Part shown: one piece after another, positions 16,114-24,196 of the stretch | Numbering within the stretch: the first letter of the stretch is position 1 | Layout: every line of letters starts with the position of its first letter | The notes under the pieces: model-generated | Databases searched by the model: none | What the model was told of the DNA's origin: nothing | Seen by the model: only the letters and a program-made list of their open reading frames with translations | Source: Paracoccus yibinensis | GTDB lineage: Bacteria > Pseudomonadota > Alphaproteobacteria > Rhodobacterales > Rhodobacteraceae | Direction: 5' to 3' | Assembly (NCBI RefSeq): GCF_030846195.1 | Contig: NZ_JAVCWH010000003.1 | Location: forward strand, 1-64,000 | DNA: 64,000 nucleotides | Translations under genes and position numbers: made by a program

Positions 16114-17319
16114 TCAATCGGGATGAGTCACCTGCTGGTCCAGTTCTTCAAGGTCGCCAAGATTGCTCAGCATCAGCGCAAGGGGCCGCAGGTGTTCGAC
16201 ATGCAGGCAGACGACCATCACCGTGATGGTCAGCGGCACCGCCAGGATTGCACCTGCAATTCCCCATATCCAACCCCACAGCAGCAGCGAAATCAGCACG
16301 ACAAGAGAGGACAGCGAGACCTGCCTGCCCTGCACCCGCGGATCGACATAGTTGCCCATCACCTGCTCGATGACCAGAATCCCGGCTGCGACGACGACCG
16401 CCGTGCCGGGATCCTTCTGCACCACGGCGTAGAGGATCGGCGGGACCCCGGCGATGATCGAACCAAGCGTAGGCACATAGTTGAGGGCGAACGCCAGAAG
16501 ACCCCAGACCACAAGCAGGTCCACCCCCAGAAACCACAGCCAACCGACGTAAAGGGCTGCCGTGATGACCCCGAGGATCGTGCGCGCGATGAGATAGCGC
16601 CGCAGCAGGGCAGAGATGACCGCGATCGCATCCACGGCCGCGTTGCGGGTGGAGGCGTGCAGGACGCTGTCGATCTTTCGGCGCCACTCCGGCGCCTCGA
16701 CGAGCATGATGAGCGTCAGAAAGATCACGAGCAAGGTGGCAACCAACGTTGCACTGGCCGCGCCCAGGATCTTCGTGGCGATCCCGGATGCCCAGGACCC
16801 CAGTTCCTCGACAGCGGCGCCTTTTGAAAGGATCTGGACAATCCGGTCGTAAAGGTCCTGAAGATCTTGGGGGTGCGAGCCAGCGGAAGAGCGTCCGGGC
16901 TCCTGCGCGGCGGAGGCGGACATGGCTGTCGCCGAGGCATCCGCGGGGGAATTTCCCAGAATGCTTCGAAACTCCTGTCCGAACTGGGGCAGCAGGCTGC
17001 CACCAGCGCCTGGTGAAGGAAAGCGTTCGACAAGCTGTTGTGCCGCCATCCAGATCATGCCGACAAGCACCAGCAGGAAAACAAGGATCGCGCCCATTGC
17101 GGCGACATGGCCGACCCAGGTGAACCTGGGGGGCATCCGTTCCGCGACGCGCCGGTCCAGGGGCGCCACCAGCAGGGCGAGGAGAAAGGAAAACGCGACG
17201 GGAACCATGAAGGCAGCCGTTACATGCAGTGCCCAGCCCACCAGGATCACCGCAATGACGACCAAGGGCGGCCGGAAAGACGCGCGGGAAGCCTGCCGGG
17301 ATGTCCTGGGGGTCTTCAT
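16114..17319 (-). CDS. AI-2E family transporter (PerM/TqsA-like permease)
   Basis: This 401-residue protein matches the AI-2E transporter family. It has paired N-terminal helices (VVIAVILVGWALHV, VPVAFSFLLALLVAPL), a large mid loop, and a C-terminal membrane block with ALNYVPTLGSIIAGVPPILYA and MGNYVDPRVQGRQVSLSSLVV, which is the family signature. The ATG at 17319 follows AGGAAAG at good distance and was preferred over an upstream start. Members export quorum signals, ions or other solutes; the substrate is unknown. The loop around residues 100-150 is rich in Ser, Ala and Gly and is probably disordered. Confidence 0.87.
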   Translation of the reverse strand: MKTPRTSRQASRASFRPPLVVIAVILVGWALHVTAAFMVPVAFSFLLALLVAPLDRRVAERMPPRFTWVGHVAAMGAILVFLLVLVGMIWMAAQQLVERFPSPGAGGSLLPQFGQEFRSILGNSPADASATAMSASAAQEPGRSSAGSHPQDLQDLYDRIVQILSKGAAVEELGSWASGIATKILGAASATLVATLLVIFLTLIMLVEAPEWRRKIDSVLHASTRNAAVDAIAVISALLRRYLIARTILGVITAALYVGWLWFLGVDLLVVWGLLAFALNYVPTLGSIIAGVPPILYAVVQKDPGTAVVVAAGILVIEQVMGNYVDPRVQGRQVSLSSLVVLISLLLWGWIWGIAGAILAVPLTITVMVVCLHVEHLRPLALMLSNLGDLEELDQQVTHPD

Positions 17320-17451
17320 CTTGCGTCTTTCCTGAGGGTCATTGCCGACAAGGTTGTCAGCCGCGGGCGCATCCGGCACAGGAGTCCTTCTTGTCCTGCC
17401 TTTCCTCCGCCGGAACCGACCGCCCCGGCAGAAGGATGGGCCAAGCGCGGA

Positions 17452-17940
17452 TCAGTTTTCGGCCACTTCTCCGGCGGCGGCACGCGTGCCAAGTTCAAGC
17501 TGCCGTATCGCGCTTTCGACTGCCACGGGATCCCACATGTTCGGCGTGGCCGGCTGTGCCTGCGTTGCCATGAAGCCTTCCTCGGCAGGCTCTCCCGCCT
17601 TGGAGGCAGCGCCGGTGCTTTCGTTGCCCGAGGGCGCGGCCTGGGCCGCCAAACCTTCTGCAGATCCCGATGGCGCGGGCAGAGGCGCGGCAAGTGCGAG
17701 CAGGTTCCCCGCAGGTCCGACGATCATGTAAAGGACAGAGTCGGTCGCGGATGTCCCCTTCAGGACGCTGGACCCCGTCACCTCCTCGACGTCGCGCATT
17801 CCGACCTTTTCGGCCTCGTTCTTGGCGGCCTCGCTGCCGGTTTCCTGCGGCTGCTGCGCCCACAAGGGCGTGGCTGCCAGGGCCAGACCAAGCGCCGCGG
17901 CAATGCCCGTGCTGCTTCTTTTCAAATTCTCCGTCATCAT
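17452..17940 (-). CDS. Small secreted protein of unknown function, possibly PRC-barrel-like
   Basis: This 162-residue protein has a clear signal peptide (LGLALAATPLWAQQ, cleavage near residue 28). Residues 47-82 (GMRDVEEVTGSSVLKG to VGPAGNLLALAAP) loosely resemble the first strands of a PRC-barrel domain, but this is weak. The remainder is Ala/Gly/Ser/Glu-rich and probably disordered, ending with a short amphipathic helix (PVAVESAIRQLELG). It is last of four leftward genes for secreted proteins downstream of the tandem-box promoter at 20162-20179. I do not recognise a family. Confidence 0.65.
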   Translation of the reverse strand: MMTENLKRSSTGIAAALGLALAATPLWAQQPQETGSEAAKNEAEKVGMRDVEEVTGSSVLKGTSATDSVLYMIVGPAGNLLALAAPLPAPSGSAEGLAAQAAPSGNESTGAASKAGEPAEEGFMATQAQPATPNMWDPVAVESAIRQLELGTRAAAGEVAEN

Positions 17941-18066
17941 GAGGGTTCTCCTGCAATCGGATTACTGGATCCACCGGCCACCTGCCTTGGGTGGTTTGCC
18001 CGGCATCAAGCCGGACGGGCGGTCGAGGCAGGGCGGGCCTCGAGGCCTGCCCTGCGCAGCGGACGG

Positions 18067-18402
18067 TCAAACGTCCCAGAAGCCTTCGTCGCCCAGATCG
18101 TCGCCGATGGCTCCGAACTCCGGCTCCTCGATCACGCCGCTGTTGTCCCGGTCGTAGGAATCGAACACGCCGGCATTGTATTCGTCCTCGCTCAGCGCGC
18201 CGTCATCGTCTTCGTCCCAGGCGTCGAAGGCAGTTTCGTTCTCGCCGAAGGCGGAACTCCAGCCGTTGCCGAATTCGTCCTGGTTCAACGCGCCGTCGCC
18301 GTCGCTGTCCCATTCGGTCATGTCCTGGGCCAATGCCGGGGTTGCGGTCAGGGCTGCAAGGATGGCGCCAATTCCGGCGATCTTTTTCAGTTCCAAGGTC
18401 AT
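18067..18402 (-). CDS. Secreted three-EF-hand calcium-binding protein
   Basis: This 111-residue protein has a signal peptide ending ATPALAQ (residue 26) and three EF-hand loops: DSDGDGALNQDE (32-43), DEDDDGALSEDE (63-74) and DRDNSGVIEEPE (84-95). Each keeps the Asp/Asn ligands at positions 1, 3 and 5 and the Glu at position 12. The tail IGDDLGDEGFWDV is almost identical to the tail of the neighbouring 208-residue EF-hand protein. The ATG at 18402 is chosen because it opens the signal peptide; an ATG-less extension of four residues is possible. Periplasmic or extracellular calcium binding is expected. The downstream role is unknown. Confidence 0.85.
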   Translation of the reverse strand: MTLELKKIAGIGAILAALTATPALAQDMTEWDSDGDGALNQDEFGNGWSSAFGENETAFDAWDEDDDGALSEDEYNAGVFDSYDRDNSGVIEEPEFGAIGDDLGDEGFWDV

Positions 18403-18500
18403 GTTGTCCTCCAAATCATCGTTCAGGCGGTGTCTGCCGCCGCTTGCTTGACCGACTGCGCCGCATGATCTTCCGATCCCGGCGCAGCCCGGGCCGTCGT

Positions 18501-19127
18501 TCAGACGTCCCAGAGGCCTTCGTCGCCCATGTCATCGCCGATATCGGCAAGCTCGGGTTCTTCGATCAGGCCGTCGTCGTCGTCGTCATACCGGGCGAAG
18601 ATCCCTTCGCTCAGCTCCTCCTTGGTGACGCCGCCATCGGCCGTCGTGTCGAATTCGCCAAAGGTGCCCCAGGTCTGGAAGCCGGTCTGGAATTCGTTGC
18701 TGAGGATGATCCCGTCGCCGTCGATGTCCCAGGCCTCGAAGCCGATCACGTCCTCGGCCGGCTCTGCCTCGGCATCGGCCTCCGCGGTCACGTCCGGGTG
18801 GTGGAAGTGCCAGAAACCGCCATCGCCGAAGTCACGTTCGAAGGCCCCGTATTCGGCTTCTTCGATCGCATCGGTCGAATCCGCGTCATAGCGGCTGTAG
18901 ATCCCGCCACCAAATTCGGTTTCCGAAAGGACGCCGTCGCCATCTTCGTCCCAGCCGGCAAAGTCCACCCGCTCAAGGAAGCCTTCGCTGAATTCCTCGA
19001 CGCTCAGGGTGCCGTCCGTATCCGCGTCCCAGGCGTCGTATTCCCAGGCAGCCTGGGCAAAGGCTGGCGCGGTGAACAGAAACAAGGCCAGAAGGCCGGT
19101 TCCGGGCAGTTTGATGCGATTCATCAT
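18501..19127 (-). CDS. Secreted six-EF-hand protein, internal duplication
   Basis: This 208-residue protein has a signal peptide ending TAPAFAQA (about residue 25) and six EF-hand-like loops at 34-45, 60-71, 81-92, 134-145, 160-171 and 181-192. They fall into two triplets, each followed by a Gly/Asp/Trp tail (FGDGGFWHF near 100-108; GDDMGDEGLWDV at 197-208). Between them lies an acidic linker (TAEADAEAEPAED). Loop 3 (DADSTDAIEEAE) lacks the central Gly and is probably weak; loop 5 (DTTADGGVTKEE) is also imperfect. The neighbouring 111-residue protein corresponds to one triplet, so the gene arose by duplication. GGAGAAAAG upstream sets the ATG at 19127. Confidence 0.87.
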   Translation of the reverse strand: MMNRIKLPGTGLLALFLFTAPAFAQAAWEYDAWDADTDGTLSVEEFSEGFLERVDFAGWDEDGDGVLSETEFGGGIYSRYDADSTDAIEEAEYGAFERDFGDGGFWHFHHPDVTAEADAEAEPAEDVIGFEAWDIDGDGIILSNEFQTGFQTWGTFGEFDTTADGGVTKEELSEGIFARYDDDDDGLIEEPELADIGDDMGDEGLWDV

Positions 19128-19181
19128 GATCTTTTCTCCAATTTGCTTGAATGCAGTGTGTCAGGGGTTTCCCGACGCGGT

Positions 19182-20024
19182 TCAGTTCCCGGTCTGGGCA
19201 CCGCTGGTCCCGTCTTCCGGGGTGGCCGGATCGGCCGGGGCGTCTGCGTCCTGGCTGGCGCCGCCAGCCTGATCCGCATTCGCCTGGTCCGCAGCCGCGC
19301 CCTCGGGCGGCTGGCCCGTGGCAGAGGCAGCGCCGCCCGTGTCCTGCTGTCCTGAACGCGGCTTTCCGTCGGGGCCATAGAACGTGATGTCCGCCCCGGT
19401 CAGCAGGGACGCCTCGATGTCCTTCACGGCCAGGCGGCGCAGGCTTTCCTCGATCTGCGACCGCACCTGGTCCAGCGGCGGCACATCGTCGGACGTGACC
19501 GCCTGCAAGGCCGCATGGGCCTGTTCGACGGCAGCCGGTGTCACGCGATCCTGCAATTCGCGCCGCAGCCAGACCTGCACAAGGGCGCTCTTCTCGGCGG
19601 CTTGCGTGGCCTGCGACACCAGCGACTGGACCTCGGGATCCTGTGCCAGGTTTTCGGACCGTGCCTTCTGCACGATGGCTTCGCGCAGCAGCAACTGCTG
19701 AAGCGCAAGCGAGGCCACGATCTCGGGCGGCTGGGCGCTGAGGGGCGGCGGAAGCGCGCCGATCGCCGTCAGCAGATCGGAATTGCGTATCTCTGCCCCG
19801 CCGATGGTTGCCAGCAGCGCGTTGTCGATGGCGGCCGGGGAAGACTGCCCTTCGGCATCCTGAGCCGGTTCCTCCATGGGCTGCGCCTGCCCGGCGCCTG
19901 CCGTGTCTGCCTCTGCAGCAGGGGTTTCCTGGGCCAGGGCGGCGCCCGCCCACAAGGGAATGCCCAGCATTGCTGCAGCGGCGGAATTGATCAGTCTGGT
20001 TCTGGCACAAGCGGTGAAAGCCAT
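19182..20024 (-). CDS. SurA-N-like periplasmic protein without a parvulin domain
   Basis: This 280-residue protein has a signal peptide ending LWAGAALAQ (about residue 32). Its central helical region (about 65-185; IGGAEIRNSDLLTAIGALP, LALQQLLLREAIVQKA, LVQVWLRRELQDRV) has the pattern of the N-terminal chaperone domain of SurA/PpiD-type PPIases. No parvulin domain follows. Instead, FYGPDGKPRSGQ leads into a low-complexity Ala/Gly/Asp/Gln tail. The ATG at 20024 stands six bases after AAGGAG; an ATG two codons upstream would leave no spacing. It is first of a leftward group of secreted-protein genes and has a tandem TGTGACAG box 138 bases upstream. Confidence 0.7.
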   Translation of the reverse strand: MAFTACARTRLINSAAAAMLGIPLWAGAALAQETPAAEADTAGAGQAQPMEEPAQDAEGQSSPAAIDNALLATIGGAEIRNSDLLTAIGALPPPLSAQPPEIVASLALQQLLLREAIVQKARSENLAQDPEVQSLVSQATQAAEKSALVQVWLRRELQDRVTPAAVEQAHAALQAVTSDDVPPLDQVRSQIEESLRRLAVKDIEASLLTGADITFYGPDGKPRSGQQDTGGAASATGQPPEGAAADQANADQAGGASQDADAPADPATPEDGTSGAQTGN

Positions 20025-20344
20025 GTCCATCTCCTTTCGGCTTTGGTCTGCAAGACGTGCGGCCCCGCCCTGGGGAAAGCCGAAGCCGCACCGGCACGAT
20101 GGCCGCACCCCCAACCTTAAGCGATGGGGGCAAGCCGGATTCGGGTCATGTTTGTCGAGGCTGTGACAGCATGTGACAGGCAGAGCCGCCGACACATCTT
20201 GACGCCATCTGCCGCCGAAAAACCGATGGCAGAGCAACTTGGGTCACAGTTGACCAGCAGGGAACGAATCAACGGGAACGCCGCGCCGCGCCTGGGCGGC
20301 GGGGAATGTTCGCGCCCGCCGACTGCGGACCGGAGCCGGGCCGG
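20025..20344. other. Regulatory gap upstream of the SurA-like gene
   Basis: These 320 bases lie between the end of the sensor kinase gene and the SurA-like gene, both leftward. No gene is visible. The notable content is the tandem TGTGACAG box at 20162-20179. The remainder shows no structure I can name. Confidence 0.6.
20162..20179. promoter_or_regulatory. Tandem TGTGACAG box, candidate response-regulator site
   Basis: TGTGACAG-CA-TGTGACAG is a perfect direct repeat with a 10-base period, the spacing used by OmpR-type dimers binding one DNA face. A near-identical box, TGTGCCAG-TT-TGTGACAG on the other strand, lies upstream of the adjacent response regulator gene (22548-22565). It probably controls the SurA-like gene and the secreted EF-hand genes behind it. 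Confidence 0.6.
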
Positions 20345-21727
20345 TCACAGGGGAAGGACAAGCTGGGCGCAAAGCCCCCCCTGGCTGCGATTGCTCAACC
20401 GCACCTCGCCGCCGTGATCCTCGGCGATGGCTTGCGCGATGCTCAACCCAAGCCCGATCCCCCCCGAACCGGCGGATCGGGCCTTGTCGCCGCGATTGAA
20501 GGGCAGGAACACCCCTTCAAGCTCGGACGCGGGAATGCCGGGTCCGCGATCCTCGACCGAAATGATGACGGCATGGGGGGTGGCTTGGATGCTCACGCGG
20601 GCCTTCTGACCGTATTTGAGGGCATTCTCGATCAGGTTCGTCACCGCCCGCTTGATGCCCACGCGCTTGCAGGACAGGATGACCCCGGACGCGCAGTCGC
20701 AATCGATCATGGCGCCGCTGTCCGACAGATCGTCGCAGATGCTGGCGACCAGGGCGCCAAGGTCGATGCGGCTCTTGACCTCGGCATCGTCCGTTGTCCG
20801 GGCGTAATGGAGGAAGGTGCCGATGATGGCGTCGATGTCGTCAAGCGCCCGCAGGTTCTTGTCGCGCTCGGGAGAGGCAGGCATCATCTCGGTCCGCAGC
20901 CTGATCTGGGTGACGGGCGTTCGCAGATCATGGGAAATGGCCGCCAGGAATTCCGTCCTGCCGCGGATGAGGCGTATCAGGCGGCGCTGCATCTTGTTGA
21001 AGGCCGTTGCCGCCAGGACCACCTCGCTTGGGCCGGAAACAGGAAGCGGCGCCGAGAACAGGTTGCGTCCCAGCCGCTCGGACGCCTCGGACAGACGGGC
21101 AAGCGGCTGTGTGACCCGCCTGACCAGCCAGAACGCGACCAGGGCGATGGCGATCGCGCTCGAGATGATGTTGGCAAGGAAAAGACTGGGAAGGGACACC
21201 CGTTGCGGGCCAAGAAGGCCGATGAAGTTGATCCATTGCCGGTCGTCGTGCCGCATCGAGATGGTCAGCGCGGACCCCTTGTCGGGATCGTTGCGGGCAT
21301 AGGCGGGCGATCCCGCGCGCCCCGACGGATCGAATGGCGGGGGCGTGATCGGGTATTCCTCGGCTTCGATGAAGCGGACGCGCAGGTCGCCTTCGGCGAT
21401 GCGGGGCACCTGGGTCCGCAGATAGGCCGCGATGTCGCGTTCCGTCCTGGTCGGTTCCGGCACGACCACGGCGGGTTTGTCCGACAGCCAGACGCGCAGG
21501 TTCCGGCTGTCCGAGAAGGATATGATGCTGTCGTGCCAGTCCGCAGGCACTTCATGCAGAAGGCGGCTGATGTCGGCGGCCCGTTCGGCCCGGTCCACGG
21601 CCTCGGTCACTGCAAGCGTATCGCGCCGGTCGAGGGCATAGAAAAGCAGGCCGGCTGCATGGGACAGGATGAAGCTGGCGACGATGATCGCAGCCGTGCG
21701 GAACCGCATGCTGGCGTAGAAGGCCAT
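20345..21727 (-). CDS. Two-component sensor histidine kinase, EnvZ-like
   Basis: This 460-residue membrane kinase has a first transmembrane helix at about 11-30, a periplasmic sensor region to about 178, a second helix at about 181-201 and a HAMP domain to about 255. The HisKA motif AAISHDLRTPVTQ carries phospho-acceptor His266. The ATP-binding domain shows NLIENALKYG, VEDRGPGIP and GGIGLGLSIAQAI. Its ATG overlaps the response regulator stop codon by one base (TGATG), so the pair is translationally coupled. The periplasmic domain does not match a sensor family I recognise. The adjacent secreted calcium-binding and chaperone-like genes suggest an envelope signal. Confidence 0.93.
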   Translation of the reverse strand: MAFYASMRFRTAAIIVASFILSHAAGLLFYALDRRDTLAVTEAVDRAERAADISRLLHEVPADWHDSIISFSDSRNLRVWLSDKPAVVVPEPTRTERDIAAYLRTQVPRIAEGDLRVRFIEAEEYPITPPPFDPSGRAGSPAYARNDPDKGSALTISMRHDDRQWINFIGLLGPQRVSLPSLFLANIISSAIAIALVAFWLVRRVTQPLARLSEASERLGRNLFSAPLPVSGPSEVVLAATAFNKMQRRLIRLIRGRTEFLAAISHDLRTPVTQIRLRTEMMPASPERDKNLRALDDIDAIIGTFLHYARTTDDAEVKSRIDLGALVASICDDLSDSGAMIDCDCASGVILSCKRVGIKRAVTNLIENALKYGQKARVSIQATPHAVIISVEDRGPGIPASELEGVFLPFNRGDKARSAGSGGIGLGLSIAQAIAEDHGGEVRLSNRSQGGLCAQLVLPL

Positions 21728-22440
21728 CAGGTCACGTCCGGCGTGAACAGATAGCCGTCGCCCCAGATCGTCTTGATGATGCGCGGCTCTCGCGGGTCGT
21801 CGCCCAGCTTGCGGCGCAGCCGGCTGACCTGGATGTCGATGCTGCGGTCCGAAATGATCGCCGAACGGCCATGGGTGGCGTCCAGAAGCTTCTCTCGCGA
21901 CAGCACGACCTGCGGCCAGGTGAGAAAGGCGATCAGCAGTTCGTATTCCGCGCTGCTGAGCAGGACGACGATCTCGTCGGTGGAGATCAGTTCCCGCTTG
22001 CCGGTATCAAGGCGCCATCCGTCGAAGGAAACGAACCTGGAGGCCGGTTCCGTGGAAGCGGGCCTTTGGCTGTTGCTCCGGCGCAGCACGGCCTTGATGC
22101 GGGCCAGCAGTTCGCGCCCGTGAAAGGGCTTGGGCAGATAATCGTCGGCCCCCATCTCGAGGCCAAGGACGCGATCGAAGTCATCCCCTTTCGCGGTCAG
22201 CATGATGATCGGGGTCATGACGCCGGTCGCCCGCAGCTCTCGGCAGAAGGTCAGGCCGTCCTTGCCGGGCAGCATCAGATCCAGGACCATGAGGTCCACC
22301 GCGTTCCGTTCAAGCATCCGTTGAGCGGACCGGACATCCGAGGCCTGACTGGCCTGATAGCCGTCGGCCGCGATGACCTGTGACACCAGATCGCGGATTT
22401 CGGGATCATCATCGACAATCAGAATATGATGATCAGACAT
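21727..22440 (-). CDS. OmpR-family response regulator
   Basis: This 237-residue regulator has a receiver domain (about 4-118) with the acidic pocket VDDDPE, phospho-acceptor Asp54 in LMVLDLMLPGKDG, Thr in MLTAKGDD and Lys in YLPKPF. A C-terminal winged helix follows (about 140-235), ending SRLRRKLGDDPREPRIIKTIWGDGYLF. The ATG at 22440 opens the receiver domain. The gene precedes its kinase with a one-base overlap. A tandem box in its own upstream region suggests autoregulation. Confidence 0.95.
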   Translation of the reverse strand: MSDHHILIVDDDPEIRDLVSQVIAADGYQASQASDVRSAQRMLERNAVDLMVLDLMLPGKDGLTFCRELRATGVMTPIIMLTAKGDDFDRVLGLEMGADDYLPKPFHGRELLARIKAVLRRSNSQRPASTEPASRFVSFDGWRLDTGKRELISTDEIVVLLSSAEYELLIAFLTWPQVVLSREKLLDATHGRSAIISDRSIDIQVSRLRRKLGDDPREPRIIKTIWGDGYLFTPDVT

Positions 22441-22547
22441 TTCCCTGCGCCTTTGTTGGTGGACGTCGCTTGCTATCGCCCAAGTATGCCCCGGGCGCCT
22501 GCGGAACGCAGGGAAAAGTGGTGACAGAATGTGTCCGCAAGCGCGGC

Positions 22548-22565
22548 CTGTCACAAACTGGCACA
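22548..22565. promoter_or_regulatory. Tandem box upstream of the response regulator gene
   Basis: Read on the minus strand this is TGTGCCAG-TT-TGTGACAG, the same 8+2+8 direct repeat found upstream of the SurA-like gene. It lies 108 bases upstream of the regulator ATG, in the gap shared with the rightward DUF2238-like gene. A degenerate version on the plus strand, GGTGACAG-AA-TGTGTCCG, lies at 22520-22537. Confidence 0.55.
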
Positions 22566-22688
22566 GCTTGGAAAAAATCGCCGCGCATCTTTGCGGGATT
22601 ATGCCTTAGACAGGTCTGGTGATTTCAGAGCGGCCCTTATGGGAAATGCAGGCGTCCGGTGGCCAGAGGCGGTTGCCGGGGGTATCAG

Positions 22689-23129
22689 ATGAAGGGAACG
22701 ATGATGCAGTCTACCTTGCAAGGGCGGCTTGTCGCCTGGATCTGCGCGGCGATCCTGATTGTCGCCAATGTGGCAGGCTATGCCTTCGACCTTTATGCCA
22801 TGGCCTGGTGGTTCGACCGCGTCCTCCATGCCGCCACGATCTTTGCTTTGACCCTGTGGCTGGCGCTGATCATCTGCGCGCCGGCATTCCGGCCGGGCCA
22901 GCCTCTGCTTGCCGCAGTCCTGATCGCCGGCCTGGGCGTGGCGATCGGCGCCTGGTGGGAGGTGGCCGAGTGGTTCTATGACATGCTGGCGCCCCAGAAT
23001 GTCATCAAGGGCAAGGACGACACCGTGATCGACATCATCATGGATACGTTCGGCGCCGGTCTTGCCGCGGCACTGGCCCTGCGGTTCATGCGGCCGGACG
23101 GGACCACCCGGCCGGTATCGGCGGGCTGA
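22689..23129 (+). CDS. YjdF/DUF2238-like inner membrane protein
   Basis: This 146-residue protein has four hydrophobic helices and the conserved family features: FDRVLHAAT early, GAWWEVAEW in the middle, and DDTVIDIIMDTFGAGLAAAL near the end. That pattern of acidic and aromatic residues within helices belongs to the DUF2238/YjdF group, whose function is not established. The start is uncertain: the ATG at 22689 follows GGGGGT, while ATGs at 22701 and 22704 follow AAGGGA. It diverges from the response regulator gene and shares its upstream region, so it may be co-regulated. Confidence 0.75.
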   Translation: MKGTMMQSTLQGRLVAWICAAILIVANVAGYAFDLYAMAWWFDRVLHAATIFALTLWLALIICAPAFRPGQPLLAAVLIAGLGVAIGAWWEVAEWFYDMLAPQNVIKGKDDTVIDIIMDTFGAGLAAALALRFMRPDGTTRPVSAG

Positions 23130-23152
23130 CCCGCAACTGCCCCTGGCGTGCC

Positions 23153-24196
23153 TCATTCGGGGTCGTTTCGGTCCGGCACGCCCCTTTCGGCGAAATAGGC
23201 CGCAAGCGCCCGGATCTGCACATCGGTCAGGGCATCAGCCGCCTCGTGCATCAGCACCGCACGGGCGCCGCCCCCGCGGCGGCCGTCCCGCCACAGGAAC
23301 AGCTGCTGTTCAAGATAGGCCCGCACCTGACCGTCAAGCGAGGGAATGAGCGGATTGCGGTTGCCGGGACCGTGGCAGGACAGGCAGGCGGGAATGTCGA
23401 TGGACCCGGTGCGGGCGATGGCCTCTGCATCGGCGGCGGGGGCCTGACCGTTTTCGTCCCGGGGTGCCGGAGGCAGGTCGGACAGGTCGGCCGCCAAGCG
23501 GGCATCCGCCGCCGGGTCCACCTGGCTGATGGCATGGGCCATGATGCCGCTGGGCCGGGCGCCCGTGCGATAGGCCCGCAGGGCGGTGGCGATGTATTCG
23601 GGCGACAGGATGTCCAGCCGGGGTGCCCGGACCGTGCCCTGGCGCCCATGGCAGCCCGCGCAATAACCCTGCGGCGACGGTTCGGTCAGGGTGGCATAAT
23701 CGGCGGGGCCGAGGCCGCGCTTGACTGCCGAGAGGAAGGCAACGACGGCCCAGACCTCGTCCCCCCGCCCTTCGGCGGGCCAGGCGGGCATCCCGGACAT
23801 CTTGACGCCCTGTTCGACGATCCAGTGCATCTCGGCCGGCTGCCAGTTCGCCGTGGCCCGTTCGATCTGCGGCGGCGGTGGCACCATGGCCCTGACGGTG
23901 GCGCCGGCCACCTGGCCGGGGCTGGCATGGCACATCCGGCAGGCGCTGTCGAAATGCCGGGCGCCGAGTTCGATCAACGCCGGGTCCTCCAGATCATCCG
24001 GGACCGCCTTTGGCGGAGGGGCACGCAGTTCGACTGCGTTTTCAAAGGTCGTGTGCAAGACCCAGCCGGTGATGGCCCAGTGCCCCGACTTGGCCGACGT
24101 GTTGTAAAGGCCCAGGAACACCACCGCCGCCCCGGCCAAGGCGGCGATCCCTGCTGCGGCAGCCAGGGTGACGGCGATGACGCGCAGACGGCTCAT
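23153..24196 (-). CDS. Triheme c-type cytochrome of the caa3 oxidase operon
   Basis: This 347-residue protein has an N-terminal membrane anchor or uncleaved signal (about 5-30) and three heme c sites: CRMCH (86-90), CAGCH (179-183) and CLSCH (271-275). It is thus a triple cytochrome c domain protein facing the periplasm. Candidate axial methionines lie in KMSGMPAWP (after heme 1) and in later loops. The ATG at 24196 overlaps the CtaG-like gene by four bases. As last gene of the oxidase operon it probably delivers electrons to the subunit II cytochrome domain or links another donor to it. Confidence 0.88.
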   Translation of the reverse strand: MSRLRVIAVTLAAAAGIAALAGAAVVFLGLYNTSAKSGHWAITGWVLHTTFENAVELRAPPPKAVPDDLEDPALIELGARHFDSACRMCHASPGQVAGATVRAMVPPPPQIERATANWQPAEMHWIVEQGVKMSGMPAWPAEGRGDEVWAVVAFLSAVKRGLGPADYATLTEPSPQGYCAGCHGRQGTVRAPRLDILSPEYIATALRAYRTGARPSGIMAHAISQVDPAADARLAADLSDLPPAPRDENGQAPAADAEAIARTGSIDIPACLSCHGPGNRNPLIPSLDGQVRAYLEQQLFLWRDGRRGGGARAVLMHEAADALTDVQIRALAAYFAERGVPDRNDPE

